Assembly: GCA_030688205.1 (NCBI GenBank)
Contig: JAUYIQ010000027.1
Coordinates: 1 to 5,067, forward strand
Origin: Candidatus Curtissbacteria bacterium
Lineage (GTDB): Bacteria; Patescibacteriota; Microgenomatia; Curtissbacterales; GWA2-41-24
Reading direction: 5' to 3'
DNA: 5,067 nt
Shown one piece after another: positions 1-4,612 of this stretch. How positions within the stretch are numbered: position 1 is the stretch's first letter; every line of letters starts with the position of its first letter. A model generated the notes under the pieces. That model saw only the letters and a list, made by a program, of their open reading frames with translations. It was not told where the DNA came from and did no database searches. The position numbers were made by a program, and so were the translations under genes.

Positions 1-184
1 GGCGATAGGCAACAAGCGCATGGGAAAATTCGTGAAGACTAATGCCGATTACCAGACCTGCAATGAGCGATATGCCCACAAGTGGCTGGTTGATCAGGGT
101 CTGAAGAATATCCGGCAGACCTCCTGTGGCAAAGCTCATCAGAATCATAAATGCCAGAATGTAAAGCAAAATGTTCCTGTTCAT
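1..184 (-). CDS. Site-2 protease family (peptidase M50) protein, N-terminal fragment
   Basis: This is an intramembrane zinc metalloprotease of the M50 family, cut by the window edge after 61 codons. Reading the minus strand from the ATG at 184-182 gives a hydrophobic start (about residues 5-19), a short polar loop with GGLPD at 21-25, and a second hydrophobic segment (about 35-50). That second segment runs straight into HEFSHALVAYR at 51-61. HEFSH is the HExxH zinc motif, with H51 and H55 as ligands and E52 as catalytic base. The following A-x-x-A-x-R fits the soluble-domain-free bacterial S2P group, where HExxHAxxAxxLGD is typical. The second zinc motif (NxxPxxxLDG-like) would lie outside the window. 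The gene is divergent from rpmB. No strong ribosome site precedes the ATG; GAAAG lies only 3 bases upstream. The substrate is unknown. The family call rests on the motif placed at the end of a membrane segment. Confidence 0.82.
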   Translation of the reverse strand, partial: MNRNILLYILAFMILMSFATGGLPDILQTLINQPLVGISLIAGLVIGISLHEFSHALVAYR

Positions 185-207
185 GACTTTCAAAATTTAG
201 CTACGTA

Positions 208-216
208 TGGTATATT
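208..216 (+). promoter_or_regulatory. Candidate extended -10 promoter for rpmB
   Basis: TGG followed by TATATT (211-216) resembles an extended -10 element on the plus strand, about 95 bases upstream of the rpmB start. No convincing -35 hexamer sits 16-18 bases upstream; TTTCAA at 188-193 is the best available. The same AT-rich stretch read on the minus strand contains TAAAAT (219-214), which could serve the divergent M50 gene with a leader of roughly 25 bases. The assignment is by pattern only. Confidence 0.3.
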
Positions 217-230
217 TTAGCAGATCGTTG

Positions 231-300
231 ACTAACGACGAACGACAAAGGACTAACGCATTCCGGAATGGACGTTAGTCGTTTTGCTTTAAGCGTTAAG
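231..300. repeat. Inverted heptamer repeat with palindromic centre, upstream of rpmB
   Basis: The left arm consists of four 7 bp units in register: ACTAACG at 231, ACGAACG at 238, ACAAAGG at 245 and ACTAACG at 252. The right arm has four units of the opposite sense: CGTTAGT at 273, CGTTTTG at 280, CTTTAAG at 287 and CGTTAAG at 294. Between them lies the perfect palindrome CATTCCGGAATG (259-270) plus GA. The innermost 8 bp arms, GACTAACG (251-258) and CGTTAGTC (273-280), are exact complements; outer units pair imperfectly. The right arm ends one base before the rpmB ribosome site, so the whole element would lie in the rpmB leader if the promoter is near 210. Confidence 0.8.
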
Positions 301-301
301 C

Positions 302-306
302 GAGGA
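302..306 (+). promoter_or_regulatory. Ribosome binding site of rpmB
   Basis: GAGGA lies just upstream of the ATG at 310, with only three bases between them, a rather short spacing. It is the only clear Shine-Dalgarno match in the window. It supports 310 as the rpmB start over the in-frame ATG at 268, which falls inside the palindromic repeat. Confidence 0.6.
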
Positions 307-309
307 AAT

Positions 310-600
310 ATGCGTAAGTGCCAAGTTTGCGATAAAGGTTCAATGATACAGCAGTCCGGTGCCCACCAATATGGGGGAGGCTGGGCTATGAGGGCAACCA
401 AAAAGCGTGCAGTCTGGATGCCGAATCTTCACTCGGCTAAAGTTACATATAAGGGTGTAAGAAGAACGATGAGGCTTTGCACGAAATGTTTGAGAAGGGT
501 GAAAGAAGCTATGCCTAAACGGGTTGCCGGTGAAGAAAAACAGACGAAACCCTTAATTGTCCCAAAAGTTAAAGAACCAGCTCTGGTAGCTACAGCTTAA
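310..600 (+). CDS. rpmB: 50S ribosomal protein L28 (zinc-ribbon type)
   Basis: L28 is a small basic protein of the large ribosomal subunit. The 96-residue product begins MRKCQVCDKG, matching the family's N-terminal CxxC, and has a second pair at C57 and C60 (RLCTKC). Together C4, C7, C57 and C60 form the four-cysteine zinc ribbon of C+ L28 proteins. The family core appears as TKKRAVWMPNLHS (about 30-42), matching the usual TKRRWLPNL. About six extra residues with GGGW (22-25) sit before this core. The C-terminal tail (about 68-96) is rich in Lys, Pro and Val and is longer than usual; typical L28 has 60-80 residues. The start at 310 is preferred because it has a ribosome site and places CxxC at the expected position. 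An upstream in-frame ATG at 268 would add 14 codons encoded by the right arm of the inverted repeat. The gene converges with fmt and their ends overlap by 11 bp. Confidence 0.93.
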   Translation: MRKCQVCDKGSMIQQSGAHQYGGGWAMRATKKRAVWMPNLHSAKVTYKGVRRTMRLCTKCLRRVKEAMPKRVAGEEKQTKPLIVPKVKEPALVATA

Positions 601-1429
601 GTCCTTCTAATAATTCTTTTGTTTGCGGATAGCCGTTTAAAAATTCCTTGATTGACATTGGTTTTTTCCCTTCCGGCTGGATTTTCCCCTCCGGTAAAAA
701 CTTGATTATTTTTCCATCAAGCTGGGTCCAGACAGTCGGCCATGGAAAGAATGCACGAACCATTCTGTCAAAAGTTTCAGGTTGTGGTGGTTTTTCCAAA
801 TCTACGAAACCGTCTTGTTTTATAAATCTTTTTGTAACTGATGCTTGCTTATGATTTTGCGCGACTGGATTTTGCTTTCCATTTATATAATCTTCAATTA
901 CTTTTAAGACAAGTTCTCCGCCGAGTTTGTTGAGAGAAGTTAGTAGAGAATGAGTTGTTTCATCTGTTTTCAGCTCGTATTTAACTTGGGCCAAAATGTC
1001 GCCGGCATCTACGAGTTCTGTCATAGAAATGATCGTAACACCGGATGTTTTTTCTCCTTGCAAAATTGTTGATGGTGCGGGTGATGGCCCCCGATATTTG
1101 GGAAGTAGGGAATGGTGTATGTTTAAAGGAGCGTAGCGGGGAATTTCCAAAAGTGATTCCGGAAGAATTAAACCGTAATCTTCCACGATTATAAAATCCG
1201 GTTTAACTTCTGCAATTTCCGATATTGCTTTTTCATCTAAATTATCAGTTTCCAAAACCGGGATATTATTATCAATTGCAAATTGTTTTGTTGCAGTAGG
1301 TTTAAGCTCTCTTTTTCTGCCTGAAGGTCTGTCTGTTGTAGTTACGACAAGAGAAAGGGGAAATTTCTTATGAATGATTTCCTCACCAATTGCCGAATAT
1401 TTGGTATTTCCTAAAAAAACAATCTTCAT
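590..1429 (-). CDS. fmt: Methionyl-tRNA formyltransferase
   Basis: Fmt transfers the formyl group of 10-formyl-tetrahydrofolate to initiator Met-tRNA in the cytoplasm. The N-terminal Rossmann-like domain (about 1-200) starts MKIVFLGNT. It carries DRPSGR (33-38), the catalytic block LNIHHSLLPKYRG (102-114, with N103 and H105), and DAGDIL (141-146, with D141 as the expected catalytic Asp). The C-terminal anticodon-side domain is recognisable from RAFFPWPTVWT and the ending QPEGKKPMSIKEFLNGYP. At 279 residues the protein is about 30-35 shorter than typical Fmt, and the shortfall lies in this C-terminal beta-barrel, between KIIKF and the QPEGKK strand. The start overlaps the def stop as ATGA (1426-1429), indicating translational coupling. 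It is the last gene of the minus-strand operon; the stop TAG lies inside the 3' end of rpmB. No intrinsic terminator is visible beyond it. Confidence 0.95.
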   Translation of the reverse strand: MKIVFLGNTKYSAIGEEIIHKKFPLSLVVTTTDRPSGRKRELKPTATKQFAIDNNIPVLETDNLDEKAISEIAEVKPDFIIVEDYGLILPESLLEIPRYAPLNIHHSLLPKYRGPSPAPSTILQGEKTSGVTIISMTELVDAGDILAQVKYELKTDETTHSLLTSLNKLGGELVLKVIEDYINGKQNPVAQNHKQASVTKRFIKQDGFVDLEKPPQPETFDRMVRAFFPWPTVWTQLDGKIIKFLPEGKIQPEGKKPMSIKEFLNGYPQTKELLEGLKL

Positions 1430-1947
1430 GCATAACTTTCTTCTACTAACAACTCTTTCCCGCCTTTATCTTTTTCTACTCTAAATATTTTTCCGTTTTG
1501 TTTGTAGACATGATCTACAAAAAGAATACCATCCAAATGATCTGTTTCGTGCTGGAGAATTCTGGCTGCAATGCCTTTGTAGTGTCTGGAAATTTTTTTG
1601 CCTGAGGCATCTTGGGCTTCGATGTCTATTTCCAAAGGTCTGATTGCTTGTCCGTATTTGCCGCCGACTGAAAAACATCCTTCCAGATAAGCACCATGAG
1701 TTTTTGACACTTTTGTAATTTTAGGATTAACAAACGGGCGAAACTTATTTCTTATTTTTGCCACAATAACCCTTTTGAAAACTCCAATTTGCGGCGCTGC
1801 CATTCCCAAAGCCGGGGGATTTTCTTGAACCTCCGACGTTTCAATTAAGTCTGCAATTAAATTCTTTAGCGACTGGTCGAATGCCACTACAATTTGACAC
1901 TTTTGTCTGATTCTTGTGTCCGGTAATGCTACAAAAGGTTGGACCAT
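1426..1947 (-). CDS. def: Peptide deformylase
   Basis: This metal-dependent hydrolase removes the N-formyl group from nascent proteins at the ribosome exit. The 173-residue product has the three family motifs in order. Motif 1 is GMAAPQIG (48-55), a variant of GxGLAAPQ with Ala at the first Gly and Met for Leu. Motif 2 is EGCFS (89-93), usually EGCLS, with C91 as metal ligand. Motif 3 is QHETDHLDG (132-140), with H133 and H137 as ligands and E134 as catalytic residue. All catalytic residues are present, so the enzyme should be active. The length is normal. Only 13 bp separate it from the upstream priA-like gene, and those bases are AT-only, so there is no Shine-Dalgarno site. Its stop overlaps the fmt start by 4 bp. 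The priA-def-fmt order is common in bacteria. Confidence 0.96.
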   Translation of the reverse strand: MVQPFVALPDTRIRQKCQIVVAFDQSLKNLIADLIETSEVQENPPALGMAAPQIGVFKRVIVAKIRNKFRPFVNPKITKVSKTHGAYLEGCFSVGGKYGQAIRPLEIDIEAQDASGKKISRHYKGIAARILQHETDHLDGILFVDHVYKQNGKIFRVEKDKGGKELLVEESYA

Positions 1948-1960
1948 AATTTAATAATTT

Positions 1961-3676
1961 TCAATTTAAATTACTTGGTTCTACAGTAATCTGTACGTCT
2001 TTTGGTATTCTTTCAAAAATCGGCTCCAGGTTTTTGAGTGTCTTTTCTCTTGTCGCCAAAGTATAATCGTCAGTTTTTACTTTTAGAATTATATTATATT
2101 TGATATTACTTTTAGTAAAGAATGATTTGTACGGTCCTAAGACCGTAACAGGAAACTTGAAACTTGAAACTAGAAACTTATTTAGGTCTTCGAAAAGTTG
2201 TTGGGATTTTTGATCTAGCGCTTCTTCCTTTTTACCTTTGAGTGAGAGTTTGACAAGCAATGAAAATGGAGGATAAGAAAGCATTTTTCGCTCCTCCAGA
2301 TGTTTTTGAAAAAACTCCCGATAGTTGTTTTGTGCAGCCGCCTTTATTACAAAATGTTCGGGATTATATGTTTGCAGGAGTAACAGCCCCCGGGCTAATT
2401 TTTTTAAATCTACAATTTGCCAGAACAAACGTTCCTGTGAAGTGAAATCGTTGATGTTTAGAATCGAGTCCGCTCTGATGTGTGCGACGAGGTCATATTT
2501 TTTAGGCATTAGTTTGTAAAAGACGGCAGAAGTAGCAATATCTATAGTTGGTAGACTGTAGACGGTAGACTGTAGACGGTTTTCGGATAAAATGTTAATT
2601 TCTGCATCGGGAATTATTTTTTTGACCAACGAAGCTAACGAGTTTATATTTAGTGAATTAAAAAAAATGTTTGGCGATTTGCATTCGGGACAGATTTCGG
2701 GCTGAGTATTTGCAAATTCGCTATACTTGCAGTTTTTGCAATATACATGACCCGAGTCGGATTTTTTATTCAAGAAAAGTAATATTTTCTTCTTTTTTTG
2801 ATACCCTAACTTTAAGTAATTTGCCAGAATATCCGAAATTGGTGATTTGTTGCCCGACGCTTTTTCGCTGAGCATTGAAACGATTTCTACTTTGGTTGGT
2901 ATTTTTGGAATTTGAATATCATTTGGGTGGTTAAAATAAGTTGTGATTTTTGGGGAATCATCTACTATTTTAATTTTGCAGCCTGTTAATTGCTTTAGCT
3001 TTTCTGCAACTGTCAGTGCGTCAAAATAGGGAGACCTTTCGTCTTTGTAAGCGCCGTCGTGTTCGTCGTGAATTATTATTTGAGAAAGATTTGGACTTGG
3101 TACAAAAACGGAAAGACGGCTGCCGAAAATATAGTCAACATTTCCCGAACTTATTTTTTGCCAGGCTGCAAATTTTTCAAAAGTCTTAAGTTCGTTGTGA
3201 TAGACAACGTAATTTTTTGCCTTTGGATATTTGGCAAGAGTTTCCGGGATTTGGTTAATGCTTGGAACCAAAACTAAAGTTTGTTTATCAAACTGGAAAC
3301 TGGAAACTGGAAAGGTCTCGTTCGCTTTCGCGAAGTGGAAACTGGAAATTTCCTTAGGGATTGGGGGCAGCATAGTCTGGAGGCAGTTAACCATTGGAGC
3401 GTGGTAGTATGCTGCGAGCCATTTAAGAAGTTTGATTTGGTGAGAAAGAAGAATTGGTTTATTAAGGATTATTGAAGAGATTGGTTTGATTTGAATTTTA
3501 GTATCCGGTAATATGTTTTCAGTATTCAGTATTAGTCCAGTCGGATTGCGATTCCCAAAGGGAACAGTTACAAGTTGTCCGACTTTAATTTCTGCTTCTA
3601 CGTTTTTGGGGATTTCATAAGTATAAGAATCAATATCCGGAGATTGATAGGTCAAGACAACTACGTTTGCGTACAT
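1961..3676 (-). CDS. priA: PriA-like primosomal protein N', degenerate and probably not a helicase
   Basis: PriA normally recognises stalled forks and reloads DnaB. This 571-residue homologue is shorter than the usual 700-plus. Residues 1-106 match the 3'-DNA-binding and winged-helix start (YEIP, VGQLVTVPFG at 32-41, LAAYYHAP, LPPIP). A helicase-lobe remnant follows: LVLVPSINQ (134-142), GSRLSVFVPSPNL (185-197) and IIHDEHDGAYK (201-211), where PriA has DEEH. The Walker A loop (GxTGSGKT), expected between LPPIP and LVLVP, is absent and is replaced by about 25 residues encoded by a heptamer tract. Of the eight usual zinc cysteines only four remain (C313, C316, C329, C332). The motif VI QVAGRAGR is replaced by IVDLKKLARG (421-430). 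The C-terminal domain is preserved from RKMLSYPPF (463-471) to the end. The homology is clear across the whole length; loss of ATPase is inferred from missing motifs. The TGA stop shows standard code use. No Shine-Dalgarno site is seen. Confidence 0.88.
   Translation of the reverse strand: MYANVVVLTYQSPDIDSYTYEIPKNVEAEIKVGQLVTVPFGNRNPTGLILNTENILPDTKIQIKPISSIILNKPILLSHQIKLLKWLAAYYHAPMVNCLQTMLPPIPKEISSFHFAKANETFPVSSFQFDKQTLVLVPSINQIPETLAKYPKAKNYVVYHNELKTFEKFAAWQKISSGNVDYIFGSRLSVFVPSPNLSQIIIHDEHDGAYKDERSPYFDALTVAEKLKQLTGCKIKIVDDSPKITTYFNHPNDIQIPKIPTKVEIVSMLSEKASGNKSPISDILANYLKLGYQKKKKILLFLNKKSDSGHVYCKNCKYSEFANTQPEICPECKSPNIFFNSLNINSLASLVKKIIPDAEINILSENRLQSTVYSLPTIDIATSAVFYKLMPKKYDLVAHIRADSILNINDFTSQERLFWQIVDLKKLARGLLLLQTYNPEHFVIKAAAQNNYREFFQKHLEERKMLSYPPFSLLVKLSLKGKKEEALDQKSQQLFEDLNKFLVSSFKFPVTVLGPYKSFFTKSNIKYNIILKVKTDDYTLATREKTLKNLEPIFERIPKDVQITVEPSNLN
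2152..2179. repeat. Heptamer tract in the 3' part of the priA-like gene
   Basis: Four 7 bp units run in register: GAAACTT at 2152, 2159 and 2173, and GAAACTA at 2166. It encodes the stretch VSSFKF (about residues 503-508) on the minus strand, just before the conserved VLGP of the PriA C-terminal domain. The unit is nearly identical to the GAAACTG unit of the tract at 3290. Confidence 0.85.
2551..2578. repeat. Heptamer tract (perfect 14 bp duplication) in the priA-like gene
   Basis: GTAGACT at 2551 and 2565 alternates with GTAGACG at 2558 and 2572, so a 14 bp block is perfectly duplicated. On the minus strand it encodes RLQSTVYSLP (about residues 367-376), between the zinc-region remnant and IDIATSAVF, which corresponds to the DILVGTQM region of lobe 2. 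The conserved family residues expected at this point are missing. Confidence 0.9.
3290..3353. repeat. Heptamer tract with small hairpin core, at the Walker A position of priA
   Basis: Three AAACTGG units start at 3290, 3297 and 3304. A non-repeat core follows that contains TTCGC (3321-3325) and GCGAA (3330-3334), exact complements around a 4-base loop. GAAACTG then returns at 3338 and the tract ends in the palindrome GGAAATTTCC (3344-3353). On the minus strand it encodes the ISSFHF and PVSSFQF stretches (about 110-129) where PriA should carry its ATP-binding loop. Confidence 0.8.
3515..3535. repeat. Short heptamer tract in the 5' part of the priA-like gene
   Basis: GTTTTCA at 3515, GTATTCA at 3522 and GTATTAG at 3529 share a 7 bp period; GTATCCG at 3501 and GTAATAT at 3508 may be decayed units of the same tract. 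It encodes about residues 48-54 (ILNTENI), a loop after the conserved VPFG region. This is the least certain tract because it has few units. Confidence 0.5.
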
Positions 3677-3679
3677 AGC

Positions 3680-3714
3680 GCGTTAATCGTAGATCGTTTA
3701 TTGTTCATGGTCAA
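3680..3714. repeat. Degenerate heptamer tract in the folD-priA spacer
   Basis: Units with a 7 bp period fill most of the 53 bp spacer: GCGTTAA at 3680, TCGTAGA at 3687, TCGTTTA at 3694, TTGTTCA at 3701 and TGGTCAA at 3708. On the minus strand they read like the ACTAACG family found upstream of rpmB (for example TTAACGC, TCTACGA). The units are divergent, so the tract is decayed or only distantly related. It leaves no Shine-Dalgarno site before the priA-like start. Confidence 0.5.
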
Positions 3715-3729
3715 GAAATTTGTGAGTAG

Positions 3730-4566
3730 TTAATTTTCTTGTCTTTTGTAAGCGTCCATGAGGTTTTGGAAAAGAGAGGCGACTGTCATGGGTCCGACGC
3801 CGCCGGGGACAGGAGATATTGCTGCAACTATTTTTGAGACTTCGTCAAAATCTACGTCTCCAATTAATTTTCCGTTAATGACATTTATGCCAACGTCCAC
3901 AACGACCTGATTTTCAGAAACGAAATCACGTGTTATCATTTTTGGTTTGCCAACGGCAACTATTAGAATGTCTGCGGATTTTGTTATCTCTTGCAGGTTT
4001 TGAGTTTTGGCGTGGGCAATAGTTACCGTTGCGTCGCGGTTTAATAGTGCAAGCGCTGTTGGTTTGCCGACCAGAGTGGATCTGCCAACGACAACTGCGT
4101 GTTTTCCGGACAATTCGATTTTATTTTTTCCCAAAAGCGTTAGTACGCCTTTTGTTGTCGCCGGAATAAAAGTCGGCAAACCGTCGACTAGGGATTTAAT
4201 GGAAATTGCAGTCTGACCGTCGACGTCTTTTTCGGGACTAATTGTGTCAATTATTTTTTCTTTATTTACAGATTGGGGAATAGGGAGCTGGACAATAATT
4301 CCGTTGACGTTTTTATCTTCATTTGCAAGTTGGATTTGTTCAATCAGCTCATGTTCTGGAATATCTTCCGGGAGTTTTTTATGAGTTACGATTGCGCCAA
4401 TTTTTTCACCGAATTTTACTTTTTGCCCGATATAAGTGTTAGATTCTGCAACATCACCAATCTGAATGATGACGAGTTTAGGCTTCGTTTTTAGATTTTG
4501 GATTTTAGATTTTAGATCTTTCTCGATTTCGTCACGTAATGTCTTACCGTCGAGTATTTGTGCCAT
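3730..4566 (-). CDS. folD: Bifunctional methylene-THF dehydrogenase / methenyl-THF cyclohydrolase
   Basis: FolD oxidises 5,10-methylene-tetrahydrofolate to the methenyl form using NAD(P) and hydrolyses that to 10-formyl-tetrahydrofolate, the formyl donor for Fmt two genes downstream. The 278-residue length is normal. Active-site residues are in place: Y45 and K49 in SNTYIGQKVK, Q93 in VQLPIP, and D116 in KDVDG. The nucleotide-binding signature is GRSTLVGKP (161-169), and the C-terminal signature PVPGGVGPMT is at 252-261. The usual PCTPxG segment reads PATTKG (135-140), so its Cys and second Pro are replaced; this varies in the family and need not abolish activity. Residues 18-29 (around KSKIQNLKTKPK) are a Lys-rich linker encoded by a heptamer tract. 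The start ATG at 4566 gives the family-typical MAQILDGK. No Shine-Dalgarno site precedes it. A 44 bp spacer separates it from glyA. Confidence 0.97.
   Translation of the reverse strand: MAQILDGKTLRDEIEKDLKSKIQNLKTKPKLVIIQIGDVAESNTYIGQKVKFGEKIGAIVTHKKLPEDIPEHELIEQIQLANEDKNVNGIIVQLPIPQSVNKEKIIDTISPEKDVDGQTAISIKSLVDGLPTFIPATTKGVLTLLGKNKIELSGKHAVVVGRSTLVGKPTALALLNRDATVTIAHAKTQNLQEITKSADILIVAVGKPKMITRDFVSENQVVVDVGINVINGKLIGDVDFDEVSKIVAAISPVPGGVGPMTVASLFQNLMDAYKRQEN
4491..4518. repeat. Heptamer tract inside folD
   Basis: TTAGATT at 4491 and 4505, TTGGATT at 4498 and TTAGATC at 4512 form four units in register. On the minus strand it encodes SKIQNLKTK (about residues 20-28), joining the first helix to the conserved LVIIQIGD strand. 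Homologues have a variable linker here, so the tract is tolerated without harming the catalytic fold. Confidence 0.88.
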
Positions 4567-4570
4567 GAGT

Positions 4571-4612
4571 TCATTATACTTAATACTTTATACAAAATAC
4601 TAAATACTATTT
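4571..4612. repeat. Heptamer tract filling the glyA-folD spacer
   Basis: Six 7 bp units cover nearly the whole spacer: TCATTAT at 4571, ACTTAAT at 4578, ACTTTAT at 4585, ACAAAAT at 4592, ACTAAAT at 4599 and ACTATTT at 4606. The last unit runs into the glyA stop codon (4611-4613). The AT-only units leave no ribosome site for folD, though the tract could contain a promoter-like sequence by composition alone. Confidence 0.82.

Noticed and set aside
251..290. Intrinsic terminator on the plus strand
   Set aside because: No plus-strand gene lies upstream of it in the window, and the T-run is broken by G and GC. It is treated as a possible leader structure instead.
268..309. Upstream ATG extending L28 by 14 residues
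   Set aside because: The extension is encoded by the inverted repeat, is not part of L28, and the ATG at 310 has its own GAGGA site.
20..401. Small open frames at 20-220 (plus) and 201-401 (minus)
   Set aside because: The first is antisense to the M50 fragment, whose HEFSH motif is clear. The second is antisense to rpmB and crosses the palindromic repeat.
2845..2870. Possible Walker A in the priA-like protein at ASGNKS (residues 273-278)
   Set aside because: It lies after the DEHD box instead of before it, and lacks the GxxxxGK[ST] pattern.
3290..3353. CRISPR array or minisatellite of mobile origin
   Set aside because: The units are 7 bp without spacers, and the tract is translated in frame. 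CRISPR repeats are far longer and separated by unique spacers.
2260..3475. Several plus-strand open frames of 61-72 codons (2260, 2325, 2671, 3059, 3281)
   Set aside because: They lie antisense to the priA-like gene, resemble no known family, and have no ribosome sites. The minus-strand frame shows clear homology.
1961..3676. Priming frameshift or pseudogene explanation for the missing PriA motifs
   Set aside because: One uninterrupted frame covers N-terminal, zinc and C-terminal regions in the right order. Decay by in-frame replacement fits better than a broken gene.
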